From the NCBI RefSeq assembly GCF_001653515.1, contig NZ_LYOY01000029.1, forward strand, positions 868,001 to 932,000: a stretch of DNA of 64,000 nt. Reading direction: 5' to 3'. Each line of letters opens with the position of its first letter. The first letter of the stretch is position 1. The position numbers and the translations under genes are program-made. The stretch is from Streptomyces sp. ERV7. Its GTDB lineage: Bacteria; Actinomycetota; Actinomycetes; Streptomycetales; Streptomycetaceae. The notes beneath the pieces are model-generated. The model was not told where the DNA came from, did no database searches, and saw only the letters and a program-made list of their open reading frames with translations. Below, piece by piece: positions 49,227 to 58,067 of this stretch.

Positions 49227-49245
49227 GGGGGAGGCCCCCTCCCCC
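49227..49245 (-). terminator. GC hairpin directly after the 49246-49830 gene
   Basis: GGGGGAGG (49227-49234) and CCTCCCCC (49238-49245) form a perfect 8-bp stem with a 3-base loop. It abuts the stop codon of the gene at 49246. It has no U-tract. Confidence 0.5.
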
Positions 49246-49830
49246 TCAAGGCCTCCGAGGCACTGCCGGCACAGCCGGTGCCGAGTAGTCCGCCGACGCG
49301 GTAGGGCCGACCGTGGCTGGAATGGGTAGCCCGGACTTGTCCACGTTCTTGTCCACGTTGCTGGTGGCCGGGGGGATGGCGGGTTCGCCGCGGCTGCCGG
49401 AGGCGCCCCGGTAGACGGCCGCGAAGGCCAGGGCGACCATGCCGATGCCCATGATCAGGGCGAGCAGCCAGGCGACGGGGCGGTGCCAGCGGGCCCGGCC
49501 GCGGTAGGGGCGCAGTGCGCCGCCGTGGGGCCCGTAGGGGCCGGTTTCGGCCCCGCCGGGGAAGGCGGAGCCGTAGGCGTCGTGGTCGCGGGCGGGGTAG
49601 CCGAAGTCGTCGTCGGGTCCGGCGCCGGCGCGGGCTCTGGCCGCTTCGGCCTCGGCGCGGGCCTGGGCGGCGGCCAACAGCCGTTCCACGGCGCTCGGTT
49701 CATGGATCTCGGCGGCCCGTACGAAGTCCTCGTCGAAGACCACGGAGGCGAATGCGTCGTCCGCGCCCCCGCGGTCGTCGTCGGGCTCCCAGCCGTCCGG
49801 GAACGGCCTGCCCCCCACGTCGTCCGGCAC
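49246..49830 (-). CDS. Membrane protein sharing an N-terminal motif with its neighbour
   Basis: A 194-residue protein with an acidic N-terminus, the motif SVVFDEDFVRAAEIHEPSAV near 29-48, an Ala/Arg-rich helix, and one membrane helix (VAWLLALIMGIGMVALAFAA, near 120-140). A short Pro/Ala-rich outer tail follows. The motif is nearly the same as in the protein at 48004-49077, suggesting both contact one cytoplasmic partner. The function is unknown. Confidence 0.8.
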   Translation of the reverse strand: MPDDVGGRPFPDGWEPDDDRGGADDAFASVVFDEDFVRAAEIHEPSAVERLLAAAQARAEAEAARARAGAGPDDDFGYPARDHDAYGSAFPGGAETGPYGPHGGALRPYRGRARWHRPVAWLLALIMGIGMVALAFAAVYRGASGSRGEPAIPPATSNVDKNVDKSGLPIPATVGPTASADYSAPAVPAVPRRP

Positions 49831-49938
49831 GGGTTCAGCGTAGCCCCGGCGCGGTCGTTTTGGGCAGGGAGTGGCCGAATCTCCCCCTAGGGCGCCACCT
49901 CGGGCGTGCCTTCGGGGGAGGTCTTCGGCCGGTTGCGG

Positions 49939-51222
49939 CTACCGCACGTGACCGTCGCCGGTGACGATGTACTTGGTGGAGGTGAGCTCCGGCAGGCCCA
50001 TGGGGCCGCGGGCGTGGAGCTTCTGGGTGGAGATGCCGATCTCGGCGCCGAAGCCGAACTGGCCACCGTCGGTGAAGCGGGTGGAGGCGTTCACGGCGAC
50101 GGTGGTGGAGTCGACCAGTTGGGTGAAGCGGCGGGCGGCGGCCTGGGAGGTGGTGACGATCGCCTCGGTGTGGCCGGAGGTCCACCGCCGGATGTGGGCG
50201 ACGGCCGCGTCGAGGGAGTCGACGACGGCGGCGGCGATGTCGTAGGAGAGGTATTCGGTCTCCCAGTCCTCGGCGGTGGCCGCCACGACGGTCGCCTTGG
50301 TGGCGGCGGCGTAGCCCTGGACGCGTTCGTCGGCGTGGACGGTGACGCCGGCCTCGGCGAGGGCGTCGAGGGCGCGGGGCAGGAAGGCGTCCGCGATGTC
50401 CTGGTGGACGAGGAGGGTCTCGGCGGCGTTGCAGACCGAGGGGCGCGAGGCCTTGGAGTTGATGAGGATGTCGACGGCCATGTCGAGGTCGGCCTGGGCG
50501 TCCACGTAGACGTGGCAGTTGCCGGTGCCGGTCTCGATGACGGGGACGGTGGACTCCTCGACGACGGTGCGGATGAGGGAGGCTCCGCCGCGCGGGATGA
50601 GGACGTCGACGAGGCCGCGGGCGCGCATCAACTCGCGTACGGAGTCGCGGGATTCGCCGGGGACGAGCTGGATGGCGTCGGCGGGCAGTCCGGCGCCGCC
50701 GACGGCGTCGCGCAGTACCCGTACGAGCGCGGTGTTGGACTCGTAGGCGGAGGAGGAGCCGCGCAGCAGGACGGCGTTCCCGGACTTGAGGCAGAGGGCG
50801 GCGGCGTCGACGGTCACATTCGGCCGGGCTTCGTAGATGATGCCGACGACGCCGAGGGGCACTCTGACCTGGCGCAGGTCGATGCCGTTGGGGAGGGTGT
50901 TGCCGCGGACGACTTCGCCGACGGGGTCGGGCAGGGCGGCGACGTCGCGGACGTCGGAGGCGATGGCGCGGACCCGTTCGGGGGTGAGGGTGAGGCGGTC
51001 GACGACGGTCTCGCTGGTCCCGGCCTCGCGGGCCTTGGCGATGTCGAGGGCGTTGGCCTCGACGATCTCCTTGGTCCGCACTTCGAGCGCGTCGGCGATC
51101 GCGAGGAGCGCGTCGTCCTTGGCCGAGCGCGGCAATGGCGCGATTTCGGCGGCGGCCGTGCGGGCCCGGTGGGCGGCCTGGGTGACCGGGGACATGTTCT
51201 CGTGCGGGGTAGACGCGCTCAT
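49939..51222 (-). CDS. proA: Glutamate-5-semialdehyde dehydrogenase ProA
   Basis: A 427-residue NADPH-dependent enzyme, second step of proline synthesis, reducing glutamyl 5-phosphate. The family motifs are [18 protein letters not shown], the ALDH core around the catalytic cysteine in [18 protein letters not shown], and [19 protein letters not shown] near the C-terminus. It forms a set with a small conserved gene and proB on the same strand. Confidence 0.97.
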   Translation of the reverse strand: MSASTPHENMSPVTQAAHRARTAAAEIAPLPRSAKDDALLAIADALEVRTKEIVEANALDIAKAREAGTSETVVDRLTLTPERVRAIASDVRDVAALPDPVGEVVRGNTLPNGIDLRQVRVPLGVVGIIYEARPNVTVDAAALCLKSGNAVLLRGSSSAYESNTALVRVLRDAVGGAGLPADAIQLVPGESRDSVRELMRARGLVDVLIPRGGASLIRTVVEESTVPVIETGTGNCHVYVDAQADLDMAVDILINSKASRPSVCNAAETLLVHQDIADAFLPRALDALAEAGVTVHADERVQGYAAATKATVVAATAEDWETEYLSYDIAAAVVDSLDAAVAHIRRWTSGHTEAIVTTSQAAARRFTQLVDSTTVAVNASTRFTDGGQFGFGAEIGISTQKLHARGPMGLPELTSTKYIVTGDGHVR

Positions 51223-51391
51223 GTCCGCAGGGTAGTGCTCCGGGCGGGGGCGTTCCGCACGGATTCCACTCTCCGAGACGGTGTTCTCACGGCTCGGTCG
51301 CCGGGCGGCCGGGGGGTGCGGAGCCGGGGCGCGCGGAGTCGGCGCATGCGGTGCCGGGGCGTCGTGGGCCGACGGGTCGAGGACCGGAGCG

Positions 51392-51877
51392 TCAAAAGGG
51401 GTGGACGCCGACGGGTGCGGCCGGTGGTGGTCCGTAGCCCTCGGCGAGGCGCAGGTGGTAGGTCTCGCGGTCGATGACCTCCAGGCCGACGATCTCCCAG
51501 GGCGGGAGTTTGGCGGTGGAGCGGTGCTCGCCCCAGAGCCGGAGGGCGACGGCGGCCGCGTCGTGCAGGTCGCGGGCCTCTTCCCAGTAGCGGATCTCGG
51601 CGTGGTCGCCCGCGTATCTGCTGGTCAGTAAGAAGGGGTGGTCGTGGGCGAGTTGTTCGAGGCCGCGCCGGACCTCTTTGAGCGGGGCCTCGGCGCCGGA
51701 GACGCTGAGGGTGATGTGCCAGAGCCTGGGGGTGTCCCCGGGCTGCTCCCGCTCCTCGGTCTGCGCTATGTCGGCCCCTGTGCCCACGCTGGTCAGGGTC
51801 GGCCCGTCCTCCCCCACGGCCCTGCGGGCGTGGGTTCCCCCGACTCGGGGCGCCGCCCCCGGGCGCGCTCGTCTCAC
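51392..51877 (-). CDS. Conserved hypothetical protein between proB and proA
   Basis: A conserved actinobacterial protein; the well-formed part starts at [20 protein letters not shown] and runs through [36 protein letters not shown] and [17 protein letters not shown]. No motif indicates a reaction. GTG 51877 has a GGAGG site six bases upstream and gives 161 residues. The first 30 are low in complexity, so GTG 51787 (131 residues) is an alternative. Its place between proB and proA is a stable neighbourhood, not proof of a role in proline synthesis. Confidence 0.7.
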   Translation of the reverse strand: MRRARPGAAPRVGGTHARRAVGEDGPTLTSVGTGADIAQTEEREQPGDTPRLWHITLSVSGAEAPLKEVRRGLEQLAHDHPFLLTSRYAGDHAEIRYWEEARDLHDAAAVALRLWGEHRSTAKLPPWEIVGLEVIDRETYHLRLAEGYGPPPAAPVGVHPF

Positions 51878-52034
51878 CGGCGGCCTCCTGTGATGCTGTG
51901 ATGCTGTCATGCGACGTAGTGCCCCCCGCGAAGTCACCCCCGCGAGTACCCCGCAACAAAGTTGACCAGTCCGGGCCGGGTCGCGGGGCGGTTTTCGTGA
52001 AGGTGTCGGCCCGAAGGCTGGACTTTCAGCCGTT

Positions 52035-53162
52035 TCAGGGGTGCAGAACGACCAGATCGTCCCTGTGTACGACTTCTCGCTCGTATGCGGGTCCGAGTTC
52101 GCGTGCGAGTTCGCGGGTGGAGCGGCCGAGGAGCTGCGGGATCTCCTTGGCGTCGAAGTTGACGAGTCCCCGGGCGACGGCGCGGCCTGTCGTGTCGCGC
52201 AGTTCGACGGGGTCTCCGGCACTGAACTCGCCCTCGACGGAGGCGATTCCGGCGGGCAGCAGCGAGGAGTGGCGTTCGACGACGGCGCGTACGGCTCCGT
52301 CGTCGAGGACGAGGTGGCCCTGGGGGGTGGAGGCGTGGGCGAGCCAGAGGAGGCGGTCGGCGGAGCGGCGGCCGGTGCGGTGGAAGTAGGTGCCGGTGTC
52401 GCGTCCGGCGAGGGCGTCGGCGGCGTGGCTGGCGGAGGTGAGGACGACGGGGACGCCGGCGGCCGCGGCGATACGGGCGGCCTCGACCTTGGTGACCATG
52501 CCGCCGGTGCCGACGCCTGCTTTGCCGGCGCTGCCGATCTGTACGTGGGCGATGTCCTCGGGGCCGTGTACTTCGCCGATGCGGGTGGTGCCGGGTTTGC
52601 TGGGGTCGCCGTCGTAGAGGCCGTCGACGTCGGAGAGCAGGACGAGGAGGTCGGCGCGGACGAGGTGGGCGACGAGGGCGGCGAGCCGGTCGTTGTCGCC
52701 GAAGCGGATCTCGTCGGTGGCGACGGTGTCGTTCTCGTTGACGACGGGCAGGGCGCCCATGGCGAGGAGCTGGTCGAGGGTGCGGTAGGCGTTGCGGTAG
52801 TGGGCGCGGCGGCTGGTGTCGTCGCTGGTGAGCAGGACCTGTCCGACGCGTACGCCGTAGCGGGCGAAGGAGGCGGTGTAGCGGGCGACGAGGAGGCCCT
52901 GGCCGACGCTGGCGGCGGCCTGCTGGCGGGCGAGGTCGGTGGGGCGGCGGCGCAGGCCCAGGGGGGCGAGTCCGGCGGCGATGGCGCCGGAGGAGACCAG
53001 CACTATCTCCTTCTCGCCGCCGCTGCGGGCTTTGGCGAGGACGTCGACGAGGGCGTCGACGCGGTCGGCGTCGAGGCCGCCGGAGGCGGTGGTGAGGGAG
53101 GACGAGCCCACCTTGACGACGATTCTGCGGGCCTGGGTCACGTACTGCCTTGCCACTGTCAC
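52035..53162 (-). CDS. proB: Glutamate 5-kinase ProB
   Basis: A 375-residue enzyme, first step of proline synthesis. The amino-acid-kinase domain shows RRIVVKVGSSSLT, VLVSSGAIAAG, NENDTVATDEIRFGDNDRLAA and LLSDVDGLYDGDP. A C-terminal PUA domain (SLLPAGIASVEGEFSAGDPV to end) is present. It is the last core gene before the regulator and metabolic cluster that begins at 53247. Confidence 0.97.
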   Translation of the reverse strand: MTVARQYVTQARRIVVKVGSSSLTTASGGLDADRVDALVDVLAKARSGGEKEIVLVSSGAIAAGLAPLGLRRRPTDLARQQAAASVGQGLLVARYTASFARYGVRVGQVLLTSDDTSRRAHYRNAYRTLDQLLAMGALPVVNENDTVATDEIRFGDNDRLAALVAHLVRADLLVLLSDVDGLYDGDPSKPGTTRIGEVHGPEDIAHVQIGSAGKAGVGTGGMVTKVEAARIAAAAGVPVVLTSASHAADALAGRDTGTYFHRTGRRSADRLLWLAHASTPQGHLVLDDGAVRAVVERHSSLLPAGIASVEGEFSAGDPVELRDTTGRAVARGLVNFDAKEIPQLLGRSTRELARELGPAYEREVVHRDDLVVLHP

Positions 53163-53246
53163 ACCGGGGAATCTATGCCAGGCCGGGGGGTGGGCGCACG
53201 GCCGTTTCGAGCGTTGGACGGGCCCCCGCCGGGTGGGGCGGCCCCC

Positions 53247-54374
53247 TCACCCCCACACCCGCTGCTCCGACTCCTCCCCCAGCGGCGCGTAGTGCTCGGT
53301 GAACAGCTTCGCCACCAGTTCGCCGCGGCTGGACACCCGGACCTTCTCGAAGATCGCCTTCACATGGTCCCGGACCGTGTGCGGCGAGAGGAACAGTTTC
53401 CCGGCCATCTCGGCGGTTCCCAGGCCGCGCGCGATGTGCTGGGTGATCTCCAGTTCGCGGTCGGTCAGTTCGTACGCCTTCACCATCAGCGGGGCGACCT
53501 CGGAGATCGACGCGCGCTCGATCACCACCGCCGAGGCGCCCAGCTCGCCGTCCGCGCCGCGCAGACAGGAGGCGTGGCAGGCCAGCCAGCGGCCGCCCTT
53601 GCTGCGCACGCGCACCCGGGCGACGCCCTTGTCCCAACCGGCCGCGATCGCCCGGGCCTTGCTCGCCGTACTGTGCATCCAGGCCGGGACGGACACCCCC
53701 AGCGGGGTCGGTGTCGAGGGGCCGGGCACCAGGTCGTCCAGGAGTTCGCGGGCCTCGTCGTTGACCGAAAGGAGACGACCCGAGGCGTCGAAGAGCAGCA
53801 GTCCGGGCCCGGGGCCATGGCTCGGGGTCGGCTCAGCGGACGGCTCGGTGAACGAGCGCAGGCGCCGGGCCATCGCCGCCGAGAGCTCCTTCACCACCAG
53901 CGCGTCGTCCCCGCCGAACGCCGGTGCCCCCTGCGCGCGGAACAGGCTGACCTGGCCCCACGGATGGCCGCCCACCCGCAGCACGGCGCGCAGTTCGTCG
54001 TCGAGGCCGCGCGGCGCCAGGAAGTCGCGGTAGAGCGTGCTGCGGCCGGGCAGTCCGCCGGTGGCCTCGCGCAGCCCGGCCACCGGCAGCGGGGCGCGGG
54101 CCAGATCGCGGAACAGGTTGACGTTCTCCGTCAGCAGCTCCGACTCCCAGTAGACCGAGCAGCCCTCCTCGGTGAGGTTCTCCACCCGGATCGGCGAGGT
54201 CATCATGCCGGTCACCGGGTCGGTGGCCCGCCACACCGAGGCGTCGTACGGGATGAGGCGGCGCAGCTGCTCGGAGGCGGTGGCGAACAGGGCGAGGGCG
54301 TCGGGGGCCGCGCCGATGGCCGTCAGGAGCGTGTCGATGGCGTGGGTGGTGCTCGCGTTCCTGGGCACGGTCAC
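53247..54374 (-). CDS. LuxR-family transcriptional regulator with PAS/GAF-like N-terminus
   Basis: A 375-residue regulator. The C-terminal LuxR helix-turn-helix is at about 310-365: ELTDRELEITQHIARGLGTA, then EMAGKLFLSPHTVRDHVKAI. The N-terminal 290 residues include a PAS-like stretch (LLLFDASGRLLSVNDEARELL) and resemble sensor-type LuxR proteins of actinobacteria. GTG 54374 has GAGGAG nine bases upstream. It is divergent from the FAD oxidase gene, so it may control the 54605-57901 gene set. The signal is unknown. Confidence 0.88.
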   Translation of the reverse strand: MTVPRNASTTHAIDTLLTAIGAAPDALALFATASEQLRRLIPYDASVWRATDPVTGMMTSPIRVENLTEEGCSVYWESELLTENVNLFRDLARAPLPVAGLREATGGLPGRSTLYRDFLAPRGLDDELRAVLRVGGHPWGQVSLFRAQGAPAFGGDDALVVKELSAAMARRLRSFTEPSAEPTPSHGPGPGLLLFDASGRLLSVNDEARELLDDLVPGPSTPTPLGVSVPAWMHSTASKARAIAAGWDKGVARVRVRSKGGRWLACHASCLRGADGELGASAVVIERASISEVAPLMVKAYELTDRELEITQHIARGLGTAEMAGKLFLSPHTVRDHVKAIFEKVRVSSRGELVAKLFTEHYAPLGEESEQRVWG

Positions 54375-54469
54375 GGGCCGGTACTCCTCGTTCGCCGGCC
54401 CTCGCGTGAGGGCGGGCCTCGTCGGGTGCGTCTGCCCCTCCATGGTCCCGCACCCGACGCCCCCGCACA

Positions 54470-54489
54470 CCCCCCTCAGTTGAGGGGGG
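54470..54489. promoter_or_regulatory. Perfect 9-bp inverted repeat in the LuxR/FAD-oxidase divergent region
   Basis: CCCCCCTCAGTTGAGGGGGG is symmetric except for its two central bases. It lies 96 bases upstream of the LuxR start and 116 upstream of the oxidase start. It could be an operator for the LuxR-type protein, or a hairpin separating the transcripts. Confidence 0.45.
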
Positions 54490-54604
54490 CGGTGCCGCGG
54501 CAACACCTTGATCTCGGGATGTCGCCCGGGCCGCCGCCCGGCCGACGATGGAGCACGGCACGCCAACCGCCCCCCACCCCGCGCCTATTGAGGAGGCACC
54601 CACC

Positions 54605-56020
54605 GTGCGATCCGCCGTGCAGCATCCCCCGCACTTCCACGCCGACCAGGTCGCCGCACTCACCGCCGCCGTGCGCGGGCCCGTCCTGCTTCCCGGGCAG
54701 GACGGCCACGCCGAGGAGGGCGCGGGCTTCAACACCCTGCTGGAGCACCGCCCCGCGCTGGTGGTGGGCGCCACCGGGGCGGCGGACGTGGCGGCGGCGG
54801 TCCGGTTCGCCGCGGCGCACGGGCTGCCGGTCGCGGTGCAGGCGACCGGCCACGGCGCGGCCCGGGCCGCCGACGGCGCGGTGCTCGTCTCCACCCGCCG
54901 GATGACCGGGCTGCGGATCGCCCCGGACCGGGGCACCGCGCGCATCGCCGCCGGGGTGCTCTGGGAGCAGGTGATCCACGAGGGCGCGGCCCATGGCCTG
55001 GCTCCGCTCAACGGCTCGTCGCCGCTGGTCGGCGCCGTCTCGTACGCGCTCGGCGGCGGCCTCGCGGTCATGGCCCGCACCTTCGGTTACGCGGCCGACC
55101 ACATCCGCGGCATCGACGTGGTGACCGCCGACGGCGTGCTGCGCCAGGTCGACGAGGAGCGCGAGCCGGAGCTGTTCTGGGGGCTGTGCGGCGGCAAGGG
55201 CAACTTCGGGGTCGTCACCTCGATGGAGATCGGCCTGATGCCGGTGCGGAGGCTGTACGGCGGGGCGCTCACCTTCGACGGGGCGGCGGCCCCGGCCGTG
55301 CTGCGCGGCTGGCTGGAGTGGACGGCGCTGGTGCCCGGCGAGATGACCTCCTCGCTGGCGCTGGTCCGCTTCCCCGACGACCCGGCGCTGCCCGCCGAGG
55401 TCCGCGGCCGCTTCGTCGTCCAGGTGCGGATCGCGTTCACGGGCGCGGCGGCCGAGGGCGCCCGACTGGTCGCGCCGCTGCGGGAGTTGGGAGAGCGGGT
55501 GCTCGACACCGTACGGGAGATGCCGTACGCGGACGTCGCCTCGATCCACGGCGATCCGACCGAGCCGTACACCTACCACGAGCGCACCATGATGCTCGGC
55601 GAGCTGGACCGGGCGGCCGCCGGGCGGCTGCTCGCGGTGGCCGGGCCGGACTCCGGCTGCCCGCTCGGCCTGGTCGAGCTGCGCCACCTCGGCGGGGCGC
55701 TGCGGCGTCCGGTGCGGCACGACAACGCGGTGGGCAACCGGGACGCGCGCTACTGCCTGCTCACCGTCGCCCCCGGCCCGCGCCCGGCCGGACAGGGCCC
55801 GGACGACCTGCTCCTGGACCGGCTCGCGCCCTGGGCGACCGGCGGCAAGTACCTCAACTTCCTCGACTCCTCGGCCGGCGACGACCACGTCCGGGCGGCC
55901 TTCACCCCCGAGGCCTACACACGGCTGGCCGCGCTCAAGGCGCGGTACGACCCCGCCAACGTGTTCCGCGTCAACCACAACATCGCCCCCGCGGCGCTCC
56001 CGAGCGGGGTGCCGGCGTGA
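54605..56020 (+). CDS. FAD-linked oxidase, BBE-like family
   Basis: A 471-residue PCMH-type flavoprotein. The FAD-binding part shows LVVGATGAADVAAAVRFAA and ATGHGAARAADGAVLVSTRR, with a histidine placed for covalent FAD attachment; then GLAPLNGSSPLVGAVSYALGGG and GGKGNFGVVTSMEIGL. The C-terminal BBE segment ends YDPANVFRVNHNIAP. The cysteine of bicovalent members is not evident. Such enzymes oxidise alcohols or form bonds in natural-product pathways. GTG 54605 lies behind GAGGAGG. The stop overlaps the next gene by GTGA. Confidence 0.88.
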   Translation: MRSAVQHPPHFHADQVAALTAAVRGPVLLPGQDGHAEEGAGFNTLLEHRPALVVGATGAADVAAAVRFAAAHGLPVAVQATGHGAARAADGAVLVSTRRMTGLRIAPDRGTARIAAGVLWEQVIHEGAAHGLAPLNGSSPLVGAVSYALGGGLAVMARTFGYAADHIRGIDVVTADGVLRQVDEEREPELFWGLCGGKGNFGVVTSMEIGLMPVRRLYGGALTFDGAAAPAVLRGWLEWTALVPGEMTSSLALVRFPDDPALPAEVRGRFVVQVRIAFTGAAAEGARLVAPLRELGERVLDTVREMPYADVASIHGDPTEPYTYHERTMMLGELDRAAAGRLLAVAGPDSGCPLGLVELRHLGGALRRPVRHDNAVGNRDARYCLLTVAPGPRPAGQGPDDLLLDRLAPWATGGKYLNFLDSSAGDDHVRAAFTPEAYTRLAALKARYDPANVFRVNHNIAPAALPSGVPA

Positions 56021-56658
56021 GGGTCGGGGTGATCGGCGCGGGGCCCATGGGCCGGGCCGCCGCGCGGCAGTTCGCGCTCGCGGGCGAGACCGTACGGCTC
56101 GCGGACCGCTCCCCGGAGCTCGCGGTACGGGCGGCGGCCGCCGCCAGCGCGGGGACCCGGGGCCGCGTCGAGGCCCATGACGTCGACGGCGTCCTGGAGG
56201 CCGAGCTGATCACGCTCGCCATGGGCACCGACGACACCCTCGCCTTCGTCACCGAGCACAGCGCCGCGCTCGCCGGGAAGATCCTCATCGACACCACCAA
56301 CCCGGTGGAGGAGGCCGGGGCGGCGGCGCTGGGCCGGGCAGGACCCAGCATGACCGAGCTGATCGCCCGGGCCGCCCCGCAGTCCTCGGTGGTCAAGGCC
56401 TTCAACACGGCCTGTGCGGCGACCCTGTTCGCCGGCCGGGTCGACGGCGCCCATCTCGACGTGTTCGTGGCGGGCGACGACTACAGCGCCAAGATCCCGG
56501 TCATCGAGCTCATCGACCGGGCGGGGCTTCGCGGCCTCGACGCGGGCGATCTGCGCAACGCACAGGTCCTGGAGCAGATGGCGCTGCTGTGCATGGAACT
56601 CATCGAGCGGCTCGGCCTGGGCCTGGGCGCCGGGATCAAGCTCCTTCCCGACGGGTGA
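56017..56658 (+). CDS. NADP-binding oxidoreductase (F420-dependent NADP reductase-like)
   Basis: A 213-residue Rossmann protein: VRVGVIGAGPMGRAAARQFA binds the dinucleotide, AELITLAMGTDDT and KILIDTTNPV follow, then VVKAFNTACAATLFAG and FVAGDDYSAKIPVIELIDRAG, the pattern of the NADPH:F420 oxidoreductase/NAD-binding-2 group. It is translationally coupled to the FAD oxidase by GTGA. It may supply or use reducing equivalents in the same pathway. Use of F420 is not provable from sequence. Confidence 0.85.
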   Translation: MRVGVIGAGPMGRAAARQFALAGETVRLADRSPELAVRAAAAASAGTRGRVEAHDVDGVLEAELITLAMGTDDTLAFVTEHSAALAGKILIDTTNPVEEAGAAALGRAGPSMTELIARAAPQSSVVKAFNTACAATLFAGRVDGAHLDVFVAGDDYSAKIPVIELIDRAGLRGLDAGDLRNAQVLEQMALLCMELIERLGLGLGAGIKLLPDG

Positions 56659-56713
56659 CCCCTCCCCGACCAGGCCGTCCCCGCCCCTTCCCCGCACACT
56701 CCAAGGAGTCACC

Positions 56714-57901
56714 GTGCGTCTGCGACTACTCGTCCTCGCGTTGGGCAACTTCGCGATGGGCGTCGACACGTTCATCATCGCGCCGATCCTCGACCCCATG
56801 GCCGACGACTTCGGCGTCTCCCGCACCACCGCGGGCTGGCTGATCACCGCGTTCGCGCTGGCGTACGCGATCGGCGGGCCGCTGCTCGCGGCGGCCACCG
56901 GGCACCGGCCGCCCCGCCAGCTGCTGCTCGGCGCCCTGGGCGTCTTCGCGGTCGGCAACGCGCTCACCGCCGTCGCCGGGGACTACTCCTGGGCCATGGC
57001 GGGGCGGGTGGTGGCCGGTGCCGGTGCCTCCATGTACACCGCCAACTCCCTCGCCGTGGCACGGGCGATGGTGCCGCCCGAGCGGGCCGGACGGGCGGCG
57101 GCGCTGGTGGTCGGCGGGCTGACCGCGGCCATCGTGCTCGGTCTGCCGCTGGGCGCCTGGCTGGGCGACGAGGCGGGCTGGCGCGCCGCCCTGTGGCTGG
57201 TGGTGGGGCTCACCGCGGTGGCCACCGTCGGGATCGCGGCGACCGTGCCGCAGCTCAAGGGCCAGGCCGCGACGACCCTGCGGGCCCGGCTCGCGCCGCT
57301 CGGGCAGCCGCGCGTCCTGGTCACCCTGATCGCCACCTGGCTCTGCCTGAGCACCAGTTGGACCGTCTACAACTACATCGACGAGGTGATGGACGAGGCG
57401 ACCGGCGGCGACGCGGGCCGCACCTCGCTGATCCTGCTCTGCTTCGGCATCGGGGCGGTCTCGGGCAATCTGCTCACCGGGCGCCTCACCGACCGGATCG
57501 GGCCGGTGCGGACCATCACGGTCGCCGCCCCGCTCCTGGTCACCGCGGCCACCCTCACCCCGCTGCTGTCCAAGTCACTGGCCGCGGGCATCGCGATGGC
57601 CGTCGCCTGGGGCGTGTGCCACTGGATGATCAACGTGCCGCAGCAGATGCGCCTGGTGGCCACCGCCCCGCAGTCCGCGCCGCTCCTGCTCGGCCTGCAC
57701 CAGAGCACGATCTACATCGGCATCAGCACCGGAGGGGTGGCCGGGGCCGCCGGCTACTCCGCCGACGGCGCCTCGGGCGTCGGCTACGCCGCGCTGGCCG
57801 TCGGGGTGGTGGCGCTGGGCATGCTCGCGCTCTCCCTGCGGATCAACCGGCCGGCCGCCGCCCCCGCGACGCCCGCTCCCGCCGCGGCCCCGGCCCGCTA
57901 G
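56714..57901 (+). CDS. MFS transporter, 12-helix (AraJ/DHA1-like)
   Basis: A 395-residue polytopic protein. It starts VRLRLLVLALGNFAMGVDTF from GTG 56714, with AAGGAG eight bases upstream. The pattern PILDPMADDFGVSRTTAGWL, GLTAAIVLGLPLGAWLGDEAG (in two blocks) and TGRLTDRIGPVRTI fits 12-helix exporters of the DHA1 type. It ends the three-gene run begun by the FAD oxidase and probably exports or protects against the cluster product. Confidence 0.9.
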   Translation: MRLRLLVLALGNFAMGVDTFIIAPILDPMADDFGVSRTTAGWLITAFALAYAIGGPLLAAATGHRPPRQLLLGALGVFAVGNALTAVAGDYSWAMAGRVVAGAGASMYTANSLAVARAMVPPERAGRAAALVVGGLTAAIVLGLPLGAWLGDEAGWRAALWLVVGLTAVATVGIAATVPQLKGQAATTLRARLAPLGQPRVLVTLIATWLCLSTSWTVYNYIDEVMDEATGGDAGRTSLILLCFGIGAVSGNLLTGRLTDRIGPVRTITVAAPLLVTAATLTPLLSKSLAAGIAMAVAWGVCHWMINVPQQMRLVATAPQSAPLLLGLHQSTIYIGISTGGVAGAAGYSADGASGVGYAALAVGVVALGMLALSLRINRPAAAPATPAPAAAPAR

Positions 57902-57992
57902 ACGGCCGCCTCCACGCGTACTCCACGGGCCATCTGAAATCCTTGCCGAAGACGTTCCGCCCGGCCGCCGCATCGGCCGGGCCGGAATCGCG

Positions 57993-58021
57993 TCTGGCGG
58001 CGGCCGAAAAGAGCCGCCAGA
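57993..58021. terminator. Hairpin between MFS and SARP genes
   Basis: TCTGGCGGC (57993-58001) and GCCGCCAGA (58013-58021) form a perfect 9-bp stem. It is 92 bases past the transporter stop and 47 bases before the SARP start. It may terminate the upstream run or form part of the SARP leader. Confidence 0.5.
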
Positions 58022-58067
58022 GGCGGAAAAGCAATGCTAGAACGCCGACTTGGGGAGGGCTCAGCCA

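Noticed and set aside
51223..51391. GC-rich imperfect repeats between proA and the next gene
   Set aside because: Short GGxGCCGGGG-like strings without fixed period or symmetry; no gene or element could be supported.
52041..54905. 954-codon plus-strand frame
   Set aside because: Antisense to proB and the LuxR gene; it consists of Gly/Val/Asp-rich filler.
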